64,000 nt of DNA, taken from positions 1 through 64,000 of the forward strand of contig NZ_JACJKS010000003.1 of the NCBI RefSeq assembly GCF_016901695.1, given 5' to 3'. The position numbers and the translations under genes were made by a program. Positions within the stretch are counted from its first letter, which is position 1. Each line of letters begins with the position of its first letter. Under the pieces are notes generated by a model, which saw only the letters and a list, made by a program, of their open reading frames with translations, was not told the origin of the DNA and made no database searches. Below are positions 1 through 8,601 of this stretch, piece by piece. The DNA comes from Mordavella massiliensis. Lineage in GTDB: Bacteria; Bacillota; Clostridia; Lachnospirales; Lachnospiraceae.

Positions 1-2
1 CT

Positions 3-50
3 AAAAATCAGGAGAATGTCCACAAACAAAAGGATTTTCTCCTGATTTTT
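3..50. terminator. Bidirectional intrinsic terminator
   Basis: Two perfect 14-nt arms (AAAAATCAGGAGAA and TTCTCCTGATTTTT) flank a 20-nt loop. The A- and T-runs at the ends allow termination on either strand. It lies just downstream of the minus-strand debranching enzyme gene and probably also serves a gene left of the window. Confidence 0.75.
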
Positions 51-63
51 CCATAAACGGAGC

Positions 64-109
64 GAGGGCGCCGCTCAATCATCTAACTTGATGATTTTGC
101 GACACCCTC
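64..109 (-). other. Hairpin downstream of the debranching enzyme gene
   Basis: GAGGG at 64-68 pairs with CCCTC at 105-109 and AATCATC at 77-83 with GATGATT at 90-96, giving a long interrupted hairpin right after the glgX-like stop codon. It has no U-run of its own and may stabilise the transcript 3' end before the terminator at 3-50. Confidence 0.4.
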
Positions 110-123
110 CTTTTCCTGTGTGA

Positions 124-2205
124 TCATCGGCCAACAAGGACAATGACAGACCGCGCTCCGATGAGCAAACTGTCCTCTGCCAGCATGGGGAGGGGAGCCT
201 CAAAGAGGATATGCTCCTCGTCTCCGGTGTTGACCGCGATGTGCCAGTGGAGGCCGCCGGGGAGGTGGGGCAGGGTCAGGCTGTGGGCCTCCCAGTGTAC
301 GTTGATGCCCAGGTAGATGATATCGTCCCGGGCCTGTACTGCATCGTAACCGGCGAAGAGGATGCCTGCCACACCCTCCCCATCGTCCCGCGGCGCCTGC
401 CAGGGCTCGCCGGAGTGAAAGCTGATGTCCGGAAGCGAGTACCGGCAGCTCTGGGAAGAGCCCCGCAGGACAGGGTGTTCCCTGCGGAAGTGGATCATGT
501 ACTGGAAGAACCGGAAGATGTCCTGATGCTCTTCCAGAAGGGTCCAGTCCAGCCAGGAGATCTCGTTGTCCTGGCAGTAGGGGTTGTTGTTCCCGAACTG
601 GGTGTTGCAGAACTCGTCTCCTGCAAAGAACATGGGAGTACCCCGGCTGCACAGGAGGACGGCGCAGGCGTTGCGTATCATCCTCATGCGAAGGGAGAGG
701 ACATCCGGGTCATCGGTCTCGCCCTCCACACCGCAGTTCCAGCTGCGGTTGTCACATGCCCCGTCTGTATTTTCCCAGCCGTTGGCCTCGTTGTGCTTCT
801 CGTTGTAGGAGTACAGGTCATAGAGGGTGAAGCCGTCATGACAGGTGAGGAAATTGACGGAGGCGTGGGTGCCCCGGATCTTCGGGTCGTAGATGTCCGG
901 TGAGCCGCTGATCCGCTGCAGGGCGGCGCTGGTGTGGGAGATGCCGCCCTTCAGGAAATCCCGCATGTCGTCCCGGTAACGCCCGTTCCACTCGCTCCAG
1001 CGGCTGAAGGACGGAAAGTTTCCCACCTGGTAGAGTCCTCCGGCGTCCCAGGCCTCAGCGATCAGCTTTGTGTTCCCGAGGAGGGGATCGAATGCCAGGC
1101 TTTTGAGCAGGGGCGGATGCTCCATGGGGGAGCCGTCCTCGTTGCGCCCCAGGATGGAGGCCAGGTCGAAGCGGAAGCCATCGATGCGGTAGGAGGTCAC
1201 CCAGTAGCGCAGACAGGTGAGTATCATCTGCTGTACAACCGGGTGGTTGCAGTTCATCGTATTGCCGCAGCCGCTGAAGTTGTAGTAGCAGCCTTCCGGA
1301 GTGAGCAGATAGTACACATTGTTGTCAAAGCCCTTGAATGAGAAAATGGGTCCGTTTTCGTTGCCCTCCGCCGTATGGTTGAAGACCACGTCCAGGATGA
1401 TCTCAATGCCGTTGTCGTGGAGCTCCTTTACCAGCTCTTTCAGCTCCAGCCCCTCCCGGTTGTACTCCACGTCAGCGGCGTAGCTGGTGTTGGGGGCAAA
1501 AAAGCTGACCGTACTGTAGCCCCAGTAGTTGAGGAGCTCCCTCCCGTTGTGAGTGCGCTTGTCCATGAGCTCGTCGAACTCAAAGACAGGCATCAGCTCC
1601 ACCGCATTGACGCCCAGGGCCTTCAGATAGGGGATCTTTTCTTTTAGGCCCAGGAAGGTGCCGGGGGCGGACACATCCTTTGCCATCTTGGTGAAGCCTC
1701 TGACATGGAGCTCATAGATGACCAGGTCCTCGATGGGAGTACAGAGCTGGGGAGCCACGCCCCAGTAGAAATTATTTTTGACGACCCTTGCGCGGTACCC
1801 CTTTTCCAGGACCTTTTTGCCCCAGGTGCTCTGCCCGGTGATGGCTTTGGCGTAAGGATCAATGAGAATGTTCTTTTTGCTGAAGAGAAGGCCTTTCTCC
1901 GGGTCCCAGGGGCCGTCCAGGCGGAAAGCGTACTCGAATTCTTCCACATCCAGGCCAAACACGATCATAGAGAAAACGTTTCCTATCTTATAGCTGTCGG
2001 GAATGGGGAGGACCGCATAGGGCTCCTCCGACTCCCGGTGATAGAGAAGGATCTCACAGGACGTGGCATTCTGGGAATGGACAGTAAAGCTGACTCCTCC
2101 TGGGATGGCCCAGGCGCCAAAATACTCGTAAAGGCCGGGACGGACGGGAAAGCCGTTGATAGTGGCAAGAGGTTTCATGTGAGATGGCAATGTTTCTTGG
2201 ATCAT
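124..2205 (-). CDS. glgX: Glycogen debranching enzyme, GlgX/isoamylase type (GH13)
   Basis: This 693-residue enzyme should hydrolyse alpha-1,6 branch linkages in glycogen or limit dextrins in the cytoplasm; no signal peptide is visible. The N-terminal ~150 residues resemble a CBM48/isoamylase N-domain and a GH13 barrel follows. The conserved regions are intact: DVVFNHT at 272-278, GFRFD with the nucleophile Asp347, AEAW with the acid/base Glu384, and CHDG at 455-458. The start at 2205 has a good AAAGGAGG site 7-8 nt upstream; an internal Met10 has none. It runs in the same direction as the downstream-facing two-component genes, 36 bp away, and could be cotranscribed with them. Pullulanase-like specificity cannot be excluded from sequence. 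Confidence 0.9.
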   Translation of the reverse strand: MIQETLPSHMKPLATINGFPVRPGLYEYFGAWAIPGGVSFTVHSQNATSCEILLYHRESEEPYAVLPIPDSYKIGNVFSMIVFGLDVEEFEYAFRLDGPWDPEKGLLFSKKNILIDPYAKAITGQSTWGKKVLEKGYRARVVKNNFYWGVAPQLCTPIEDLVIYELHVRGFTKMAKDVSAPGTFLGLKEKIPYLKALGVNAVELMPVFEFDELMDKRTHNGRELLNYWGYSTVSFFAPNTSYAADVEYNREGLELKELVKELHDNGIEIILDVVFNHTAEGNENGPIFSFKGFDNNVYYLLTPEGCYYNFSGCGNTMNCNHPVVQQMILTCLRYWVTSYRIDGFRFDLASILGRNEDGSPMEHPPLLKSLAFDPLLGNTKLIAEAWDAGGLYQVGNFPSFSRWSEWNGRYRDDMRDFLKGGISHTSAALQRISGSPDIYDPKIRGTHASVNFLTCHDGFTLYDLYSYNEKHNEANGWENTDGACDNRSWNCGVEGETDDPDVLSLRMRMIRNACAVLLCSRGTPMFFAGDEFCNTQFGNNNPYCQDNEISWLDWTLLEEHQDIFRFFQYMIHFRREHPVLRGSSQSCRYSLPDISFHSGEPWQAPRDDGEGVAGILFAGYDAVQARDDIIYLGINVHWEAHSLTLPHLPGGLHWHIAVNTGDEEHILFEAPLPMLAEDSLLIGARSVIVLVGR

Positions 2206-2241
2206 AGCTGCCTCCTTTGTCTGATGGGGAGAATAGACGGG

Positions 2242-2865
2242 TTACTGCAGATGCTGGTAAAAAAAGACGGCCAGCTGCGTTCGGTCTCTGAGAGAGAGCT
2301 TTTCCAGCAGAACACTCAGGTAATTGCGCACGGTCCCCTCCCCCAGGAACATGCGGGAGGCAATCTCACGGTTGCTGAGCCCTTCCGCCACCAGACTGAT
2401 GAGCTGATACTCCCTGTCTGTGAGACCGTACTCCTCACGCGGAAAAGCTTTCTCTTTCTGGAGAAGCCCCGGGATGCGGGACATGATCTCCGTGCCGAAC
2501 ACGGTCTGGCCTGTCTGCACGGCCCGCAGGGCGGGCAGGATACTGCTGTAGTCGGCTTTCAGGAGATATCCTTTGACCCCGCAGCGGAGGGCCTGGATGA
2601 TGTACTCGTCGTCTGAAAATGTGGTGAGAAGGAGGATGCGGGCTCCCGGATCCTCCGCGAGGACAGCCTTTGAGGCCTCCAGGCCGCTCATTCCCTCCAT
2701 TCGGATATCCATGAGGAGCACGTCCGGCCGCAGGGACCTGTAGAGGGGAAGGGCCTCCCGGCCGTCGCTCCCTGTCCCTGTGACCGTGACATGCGGGTCT
2801 GCCTCCAGTATGGTCTTCAGCGCTGTTGTCACGAGCGCATCGTCGTCGATGATCACTATATTCAT
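2242..2865 (-). CDS. NarL/LuxR-family response regulator
   Basis: This 207-residue regulator has a receiver domain (about 1-120) with the acidic pocket at Asp7-Asp9, the phospho-acceptor Asp53 in LLMDIRM and the switch Thr in LLLTTFSDD. A LuxR-type helix-turn-helix follows at about 145-205 (LTDREYQLISLVAEGLSNREIA). Its ATG overlaps the kinase stop by 4 nt (ATGA), so the pair is translationally coupled. It most likely regulates the divergent ABC exporter operon at 4089-7330, by analogy with DesKR/LiaRS-type modules. The actual signal is unknown. Confidence 0.9.
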   Translation of the reverse strand: MNIVIIDDDALVTTALKTILEADPHVTVTGTGSDGREALPLYRSLRPDVLLMDIRMEGMSGLEASKAVLAEDPGARILLLTTFSDDEYIIQALRCGVKGYLLKADYSSILPALRAVQTGQTVFGTEIMSRIPGLLQKEKAFPREEYGLTDREYQLISLVAEGLSNREIASRMFLGEGTVRNYLSVLLEKLSLRDRTQLAVFFYQHLQ

Positions 2866-3956
2866 ATAGATTTCCTTTCTGTTATGTCTTTTGCCGTTGC
2901 CTTTGGGACAGAGGCGTGGATGGAAAATCCCTGCTCTGTGTTAAACTGGATGACGCCGCCCAGGCAGCGGATCCGCTCCTTCATATTTGAGAGCCCCATG
3001 CCGTCCGTGAGAGACAGAGGGGCGGAGGTGCCGTTGTCCTGGATGCACAGTCGGTAGAAGCCGGGGTGCTCCCGGAAGGAGACGGTGACCCTGGAGGCGT
3101 CGCTGTGACGTATCACATTGCTCAGGGCCTCCTTGCAGATCATGATCACGCTGTACTTCACCTCCCTCGGGATGGGCAGCCCTGCCTCGTAGGAGAGGGA
3201 GGCGCTGCAGAACTGAAAATCCCGGATCAGGTCCTCCATCGCCTCCTTCAGGCTGACAGAGTCATCCCGCAGGTCGTGGACGCTGCGCCGGATGCTTGTC
3301 ATGGCGGTGTGGAGGGTGTCCTCCAGCTCCTCCAGCGGTCTGTCCAGAGCCCTGTCCTGGCTTACCGTGCGGATAGCCCCTGTCATGAGGATGGAGCGGG
3401 AGAGCATATGTCCCACATTGTCGTGGATTTCCCTGGAGATCCGGTTCCGCTCTTTCAGTGTCGCGGTGAACATCTGGTAGTCCTGGTTTTCCAACAGGGC
3501 TCTGTTTTTTTCTTCCAGGAGAAGATTTCTCTCCATGCCTGTGTCTCTGGCCGCATGGACCTCTTTTTCCAGGCGCAGCCCCTCCTGCGTCCGCCTGGCA
3601 AGGAGCAGGGCGGCCAGGCAGAAGCACAAAAGAAAAGCGGCGGGCCTGGGGCTGGCAGCGGGGACGTGGAAGGCTGCGGGCAGGAGGCACAGGGCAAAGA
3701 GAAGGGGGCTTTTGCAGGTGCAGACGGTGTACAGCACAGGGGGCAGGAAGATAAGCTGCCAGGGCGTAAGGAGAGCGGAAATAGTCCAGCAGAGAAAGGC
3801 GGGGATATATACGGATTTCCGCGGAAAGAGGAGGACGGCGGAAAGGCAGATCAGGGTTACCAGGAAGCCGGTGACGGCCTGGGGCAGGTCCTGACAGAAG
3901 AGGGTCAGGGACAGGGAACAGACAAACAGGAGAAGGCAGTCGCTCAGTCGTTTCAT
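2862..3956 (-). CDS. Sensor histidine kinase, HisKA_3 (NarX/DesK type)
   Basis: The kinase is 364 residues from the ATG at 3956. That start is chosen because AAAGGAGG lies just upstream of it, whereas an upstream in-frame Met at 3995 has no ribosome site. The first ~125 residues form roughly five hydrophobic membrane segments with almost no extracytoplasmic domain, so it probably senses a membrane-embedded or transporter-linked signal. A short coiled coil leads to the dimerisation/phospho-acceptor motif REIHDNVGHMLSR, and the C-terminal HATPase_c domain carries an N-box (CKEALSNVIRHS) and a G-box (DGMGLSNMKERI). It is paired with the response regulator downstream and divergent from the exporter operon. 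Confidence 0.9.
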   Translation of the reverse strand: MKRLSDCLLLFVCSLSLTLFCQDLPQAVTGFLVTLICLSAVLLFPRKSVYIPAFLCWTISALLTPWQLIFLPPVLYTVCTCKSPLLFALCLLPAAFHVPAASPRPAAFLLCFCLAALLLARRTQEGLRLEKEVHAARDTGMERNLLLEEKNRALLENQDYQMFTATLKERNRISREIHDNVGHMLSRSILMTGAIRTVSQDRALDRPLEELEDTLHTAMTSIRRSVHDLRDDSVSLKEAMEDLIRDFQFCSASLSYEAGLPIPREVKYSVIMICKEALSNVIRHSDASRVTVSFREHPGFYRLCIQDNGTSAPLSLTDGMGLSNMKERIRCLGGVIQFNTEQGFSIHASVPKATAKDITERKSI

Positions 3957-3988
3957 CAGAGGCCTCCTTTCTTTTTGATGGATAAAAA

Positions 3989-4004
3989 ATGACAATTGTC
4001 ATTC
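3989..4004. promoter_or_regulatory. 16-bp perfect palindrome, candidate response-regulator operator
   Basis: AATGACAATTGTCATT is a perfect palindrome in the divergent region between the two-component genes and the ABC exporter. Further TGACA-like half-sites follow at 4012-4016 and 4019-4023. It sits about 20-35 bp upstream of a weak -35 for the exporter operon, a typical activator position. The identity of the binding protein is inferred from context. Confidence 0.5.
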
Positions 4005-4024
4005 GGTCTGCTGACAGGTGACAC

Positions 4025-4053
4025 TATCATTATAGGACGGAAACTTTTATACT
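4025..4053 (+). promoter_or_regulatory. Predicted activator-dependent promoter of the ABC operon
   Basis: A good -10 (TATACT, 4048-4053) sits 17 nt from a poor -35 (TATCAT, 4025-4030). The weak -35 with the palindrome upstream suggests the promoter needs an activator. Confidence 0.45.
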
Positions 4054-4088
4054 ACAAGTGAAATCAAAAATGAGAGAGGGAGGTCAGT

Positions 4089-5054
4089 ATGGAGGAGAAA
4101 ACCATTGTCAGTATACACAATCTGGTGAAGAGATACGGGGATGTGCTGGCTCTTGACCATCTGGATCTGGAAATAAAGAGAGGGGAGATATACGGCCTTT
4201 TGGGGCCAAACGGGTCGGGGAAGACCACGGCCATCAACTGCCTGCTGGCTCTCCTTGGATATGACAAGGGGAGCATCCGGGTCTTCGGAGAAAAGATGGA
4301 GCCGGACAGCTATGAGAGCAAGAGGAGGATCGGCGTGGTCATGCAGAATGTGGCCGTCTTCGAGGAGCTGACCGTGCGGGAGAACATCGACTATTTCTGC
4401 AGCCTGTATGTGAAGGACAAAAAGCGGCGCAGGCAGCTTGTGGAGGAGGCGGTCCGCTTTACCGGGCTGGAGGACCATCTGAAAAAATATCCCAAAAAGC
4501 TCTCCGGGGGACTTCTGCGCAGGCTGAACATCGCCTGCGGCATCGCGCACCGGCCGGAGCTGATCCTCATGGATGAGCCCACGGTGGCGGTAGACCCCCA
4601 GAGCCGCAATCACATCCTGGAGGGGATAAGAAAGCTCAATGAGCAGGGCTCCACCATCATCTACACCTCCCATTACATGGAGGAGGTGGAGAAGATCTGC
4701 ACCAGGATATCCATCATGGACCGGGGCCGCATTCTGGCCACAGGCACAAAGGAGGAGCTGAAGGCCATGATCGGCACCGGGGAGACCATCACGGTGGAGA
4801 CAGGCGGAATGACAGGGGAGCAGGTGGAGGAGGTCAGGCTGCTCCCGGGCGTGGTGTCGGCAGACTGCCAGGAGGGAGTCCTGCGGGTGCAGTGCACCCA
4901 GGGGGCGGGCAACCTGACAGGGCTTCTGCACAGGCTGGAGGAGGCGGACATTCCCTTCGGAAGGGTCTGGTCCCAGCCACCCACGCTGAACGATGTGTTC
5001 CTGGAGATCACGGGAAAGAGGCTCAGGGACAGAAAGGAAGAGGAGGAGGGATAA
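4089..5054 (+). CDS. ABC exporter ATP-binding protein
   Basis: This 321-residue ATPase powers the two membrane proteins encoded next to it. Walker A is GPNGSGKTT at 39-47, the signature is LSGGLLRRLNIA, and Walker B is LILMDEPTVAVD. The extended C-terminus (about 220-321) is typical of ABC-2 drug/antibiotic exporters of the CcmA/NatA group. A GGGAGG site precedes the ATG. The stop is 1 nt from the next ATG. The substrate is unknown; control by a neighbouring DesKR/LiaRS-like pair suggests a membrane-active compound or lipid stress. Confidence 0.92.
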   Translation: MEEKTIVSIHNLVKRYGDVLALDHLDLEIKRGEIYGLLGPNGSGKTTAINCLLALLGYDKGSIRVFGEKMEPDSYESKRRIGVVMQNVAVFEELTVRENIDYFCSLYVKDKKRRRQLVEEAVRFTGLEDHLKKYPKKLSGGLLRRLNIACGIAHRPELILMDEPTVAVDPQSRNHILEGIRKLNEQGSTIIYTSHYMEEVEKICTRISIMDRGRILATGTKEELKAMIGTGETITVETGGMTGEQVEEVRLLPGVVSADCQEGVLRVQCTQGAGNLTGLLHRLEEADIPFGRVWSQPPTLNDVFLEITGKRLRDRKEEEEG

Positions 5055-5055
5055 A

Positions 5056-6189
5056 ATGGGAACCTATCTGAAATACAGATTTCTCACCCTTGTGCGGGAG
5101 AAGTCCTTTATGTTCTGGGCCCTTGCCTTTCCGCTGATCCTGGCAGTCCTCTTCTACGTGTCCTTCGGCAACCCGGCAGGGGATGGCATGGGAGAGAAGA
5201 TGCAGTCCGTGCCGGCCGGCGTGGTGGTCACGGAGGAAAACCCTCCTTTCTCTGCCTTCCTTGAAGCCCTGGACGGGGACGTGATAGAAATAAAAGAGTA
5301 TGAAGACAGCCAGGAGGCTTTCGCTGCGCTGCGGGAAGGAGATGTGACAGGCGTCTTCACCGTAAAGGAAGAGCCGGAGCTGACAGTGGACGGCTCCGGG
5401 CTTGCACAGAGCATCCTTGGGGAACTCATGGAGGGGTACGAGCAGCAGGCGTATCTCCTTGCCCGGGCAGCCAAAGACCACCCGGAGGGAGTGGAACGAG
5501 CCGCTGCGGCCGCACTGGAAGCGTCCGAGGAGAGCGGGGTGCGGGAGGTGAGCCTTGGAGGAAGGACCACCAATACAGGGGTGCAGTATTTCTTTGCCCT
5601 CATCGCCTTCTCCTGCCTGTCCGGCGCCTATCTTGGCATCAAGACGTGCTGCGACGGGCAGGCCAACCTGTCTGCCCTGGGAGCCCGCCGGAGCGTCTCT
5701 CCCATGCACAAGCTGAAGGGGATCCTGGCGGATTTTGCCGTGCTGATCCTTCTCCACTATGCAAATGTGCTGGTGCTGACCGGATTTATATGGCTTGTGC
5801 TGGGAGTGGACCTTGGCAGCAGCCCGGGATGGGTCCTTCTTGTGGACCTTGCGGGGACCCTGATCGGGGTGGGCATTGGCATCCTGACAGGGAGCATCAG
5901 CCGTTTTTCCTTCTCCATCAAGATGGGGCTTTGTGTCTGTGCGACCCTGTTTCCCTCCTTCCTGGCAGGGCTTATGTTCGGGAACATGAAATATGTCATA
6001 GAGACCCGCTGCCCGGTCCTTGACCGGATCAACCCTGCGGCAGTGCTGAGCGACGCCTTCTACTGCCTGGCGGTGTACGAGGACTATGACAGACTGCTGG
6101 AGGATATGGCGATCCTGGGAGGCATGAGCATCCTCTGCATCCTCCTGGCCTTCGCCGCAGTGAGGAGGGAACAGTATGACAGTATTTAG
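5056..6189 (+). CDS. ABC-2 type permease subunit
   Basis: The protein is 377 residues from the ATG at 5056, which follows the ATPase stop by 1 nt and a GGAGGAGGG site; a longer reading from 4993 lies inside the ATPase gene. The architecture is ABC-2/YhgE-like: one N-terminal membrane segment (about 25-45), a ~140-residue extracytoplasmic domain, then five or so membrane segments from about 175 on. It should form a heterodimer with the next gene product. Its 3' end overlaps the next gene by 14 nt, indicating coupled translation. Confidence 0.88.
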   Translation: MGTYLKYRFLTLVREKSFMFWALAFPLILAVLFYVSFGNPAGDGMGEKMQSVPAGVVVTEENPPFSAFLEALDGDVIEIKEYEDSQEAFAALREGDVTGVFTVKEEPELTVDGSGLAQSILGELMEGYEQQAYLLARAAKDHPEGVERAAAAALEASEESGVREVSLGGRTTNTGVQYFFALIAFSCLSGAYLGIKTCCDGQANLSALGARRSVSPMHKLKGILADFAVLILLHYANVLVLTGFIWLVLGVDLGSSPGWVLLVDLAGTLIGVGIGILTGSISRFSFSIKMGLCVCATLFPSFLAGLMFGNMKYVIETRCPVLDRINPAAVLSDAFYCLAVYEDYDRLLEDMAILGGMSILCILLAFAAVRREQYDSI

Positions 6190-7330
6190 AGGATTTATCA
6201 AGCTGGCGCTCCGTCAGCTCCACATGCTGCTCCTGTATGTGGCTGTCTTTGTGACTATAGCTGTTATTGTCCAGCTCTCCCTGAGAGAGGAGGGAACGGA
6301 TACCTTTGAGATGACCTCTCTGCCTGTGGCCGTGGAGGACCGGGACGGGGGAGCGGCGGCAGAGGGGCTGAAGGAATACCTGGGACAGATCCACCGTGTG
6401 ACGGAGTGGGAGGGGGACCTGACGGGTCTGCAGGAAAAAATGTTTTACAGGGACATCTACTATTTGGTGAGGATACCGGAGAACTTTGAGGCTGCCTGCC
6501 TTGCGGGGCAGGAGAAGCTGGAGGTGACCAAAATCCCGGGGACGACCAGCGCTTACTATGTGGACAGCCAGATCAGCGCCTGGCTTCGGGAGATGAAGGC
6601 CATGCTGGCAGCGGGATACGGGACCCAGGAGGCCTGCGCCCTTGTGCTGCAGGCCCAGAGCGGGGCCGGCTCTGTCCGGATGCTGGACGAGAGCGGGTAC
6701 GGGGGAGAGCCGGCGCCCCACGCCTTTCTCTTTCAGTATCTGCCCTACATGGTCCTCTCTATCCTGTGCTACGGGGCGGCCTTTATCATGATCGCCTTCA
6801 GGAAGGAGGAGGTGAGGCGAAGGCTCCTTGTATCCCCTGTGCCCAGGCTGCGTCAGAACCTGGGGCTGATGGCCGGATATCTGGTCCTGGGGGAGGCTGT
6901 GTGGGTGATCTCCCTGATCCTGCCGGTCACCCTCTACAGAGGTGACTTCCTGTCAGACGGAAATCTTCCCTATTATATGGCAAATGTGACCGCCCTGGTC
7001 CTGGTCAGCCTCTCCATCGCCTATGTGATCGGCATGCTGGTGAAAAACGCGGACATAGTGAACGGTGTGGTCAATGTGGTGACCCTGGGCATGTGCTTCC
7101 TCTGCGGTGTCTTCGTGTCTATGGATGTCCTGGCCGAGGGGGTGAGGCGGGCGGCAGCGTTCCTGCCTGTGTACTGGTACGAGACTGTGAACGGGATCCT
7201 GTCGGACCACGCCTCCCTCACGGCCGGCCAGAGGGCGGAGGTGCTGCAGGGACTGGGGCTCCAGCTTCTCTTTGCGGCGGCCATCTTCGGCGTGGGGATG
7301 GCAGTGAGCAGATACCGGGAGACCGATTGA
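6176..7330 (+). CDS. ABC-2 type permease subunit
   Basis: This 384-residue protein is the second membrane half of the exporter. It has a membrane segment at about 14-34, an extracytoplasmic domain to about 180, then five or six membrane segments including RRRLLVSPVPRLRQNLGL, a cytoplasmic coupling-type loop. It overlaps the upstream permease by 14 nt. The next gene (alcohol dehydrogenase) is insulated from this operon by a terminator, so the transporter operon appears to end here. Confidence 0.88.
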   Translation: MTVFRGFIKLALRQLHMLLLYVAVFVTIAVIVQLSLREEGTDTFEMTSLPVAVEDRDGGAAAEGLKEYLGQIHRVTEWEGDLTGLQEKMFYRDIYYLVRIPENFEAACLAGQEKLEVTKIPGTTSAYYVDSQISAWLREMKAMLAAGYGTQEACALVLQAQSGAGSVRMLDESGYGGEPAPHAFLFQYLPYMVLSILCYGAAFIMIAFRKEEVRRRLLVSPVPRLRQNLGLMAGYLVLGEAVWVISLILPVTLYRGDFLSDGNLPYYMANVTALVLVSLSIAYVIGMLVKNADIVNGVVNVVTLGMCFLCGVFVSMDVLAEGVRRAAAFLPVYWYETVNGILSDHASLTAGQRAEVLQGLGLQLLFAAAIFGVGMAVSRYRETD

Positions 7331-7355
7331 ATTTGAGACCTCCTTATGTTACAAT
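7327..7355 (+). promoter_or_regulatory. Predicted promoter of the alcohol dehydrogenase gene
   Basis: TTGAAT (7327-7332) and TACAAT (7350-7355) are separated by exactly 17 nt. Transcription would start near 7362, inside the loop of the hairpin described next. Confidence 0.6.
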
Positions 7356-7392
7356 CTTTAGAGTACGATTGCAGCGTAAGGAGGTCTTTTTT
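7336..7392 (+). terminator. Terminator of the ABC operon that overlaps the next gene's ribosome site
   Basis: AGACCTCCTTATG (7336-7348) pairs with CGTAAGGAGGTCT (7375-7387) in a 13-bp stem with one G-U pair, followed by six T. The right arm contains the AAGGAGG ribosome site of the alcohol dehydrogenase gene, and its ATG follows directly after the T-run. Confidence 0.65.
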
Positions 7393-8577
7393 ATGAAAAA
7401 TTTTGTGCAGTACGCACCCACGGAGATCGTATTTGGAAAGGATGCGGAGAAGGAAGCCGGGCGGCTTGCCAGGAAGTGGGGCGGGGATAAGGTCCTCATC
7501 GTCTACGGCGGCGGAAGCGTGGTAAGGAGCGGCCTTCTGGACAAGGTGAAGGAGGAGCTGACAGCCGAGGGCGTGGCCTATGAGGAGCTGGGCGGCGTCA
7601 GGCCCAATCCCCGCCTCGGTCTGGTGAGAGAGGGCGTGAAGAAGGCGGCGGACTTTGGCGCGGACCTGATCCTGGCTCTGGGAGGCGGAAGCGTCATCGA
7701 CACAGCCAAGGCTGTGGCCATCGGTGCCGCGGATCCTTCTGTGGACGTGTGGAGTTACTGGGCTGGGGAGAGACAGGTGCAGGCGGCCCTGCCGGTGGGA
7801 GCAGTCCTCACCATCTCGGCGGCAGGCAGCGAGACAAGTGACTCCGCTGTCATCACCAACGAGGAGACCGGCAAGAAGGCGGGAGTCAACACGGATTTTA
7901 ACAGACCGAAGTTTGCCATCATGAACCCGGAGCTTACATACACCCTGCCGAAATACCAGCTCACCTGCGGTATCGTGGATATCATGATGCACACGCTGGA
8001 GCGGTATTTCACGCCTGTGAACGGCAATATGCTCACCGATGAGATCGCAGAGGGACTCTTAAGGACCATGATCACCTGTGGGAAAAAGGCATATGAAGAC
8101 CAGACAGACTACGATGCCATGAGCGAGATCATGTGGTGCGGCAGCATTTCCCACAACAATCTGACCGGACTTGGGCGTCCCAAGGATTTCCTCTGCCACA
8201 AGCTGGGACATGAGATAGGGGGCATGTTCGATGTGGCTCACGGGGCTACCCTGTCCGCTATCTGGGGAAGCTGGGCCAGGTATGTGTACAGGATCGATCC
8301 GGCCAGATTTGCCCGGTATGGAGAGAAAGTATGGGGCATTGTTGAGGATGATGAGGAGAAGGCGGCCCTGGCGGCTATTGAGGCGACAGAAGATTTCTTT
8401 CGGTCTCTCCATATGCCCGTCTGCATCGGGGAGCTGGAGATAGGCGTGCAGTCGGACGAGGTGCTGCGGAAGCTGGCGGACAGCGCCACAAATGGGGATA
8501 CCATCCTGCTGGGCTCATTCAAGAAGATAAATGCGGAGGACGCCTACCAGATTTACAGGGCGGCAAACCATGACTGA
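7393..8577 (+). CDS. Iron-containing alcohol dehydrogenase (butanol dehydrogenase type)
   Basis: This 394-residue enzyme should reduce aldehydes to alcohols with NAD(P)H, disposing of fermentation electrons. The start at 7393 follows AAGGAGG; a reading extending to 7093 lies inside the permease gene. The nucleotide motif GGGS is at 97-100. The metal ligands match the BDH/YqhD pattern: Asp196, His200 (VDIMMH), His269 and His283 (DVAHGATLS). Residues IVFGKDA at 12-18 are typical of the family. It has its own predicted promoter. The physiological aldehyde is not shown by sequence. Confidence 0.92.
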   Translation: MKNFVQYAPTEIVFGKDAEKEAGRLARKWGGDKVLIVYGGGSVVRSGLLDKVKEELTAEGVAYEELGGVRPNPRLGLVREGVKKAADFGADLILALGGGSVIDTAKAVAIGAADPSVDVWSYWAGERQVQAALPVGAVLTISAAGSETSDSAVITNEETGKKAGVNTDFNRPKFAIMNPELTYTLPKYQLTCGIVDIMMHTLERYFTPVNGNMLTDEIAEGLLRTMITCGKKAYEDQTDYDAMSEIMWCGSISHNNLTGLGRPKDFLCHKLGHEIGGMFDVAHGATLSAIWGSWARYVYRIDPARFARYGEKVWGIVEDDEEKAALAAIEATEDFFRSLHMPVCIGELEIGVQSDEVLRKLADSATNGDTILLGSFKKINAEDAYQIYRAANHD

Positions 8578-8601
8578 GAAAGATACGAGAGGTGAAACGG
8601 T

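Noticed and set aside
4993-5055. Longer N-terminus for the first ABC permease
   Set aside because: It lies within the ATPase gene; ATG 5056 has its own ribosome site and the usual 1-nt gap.
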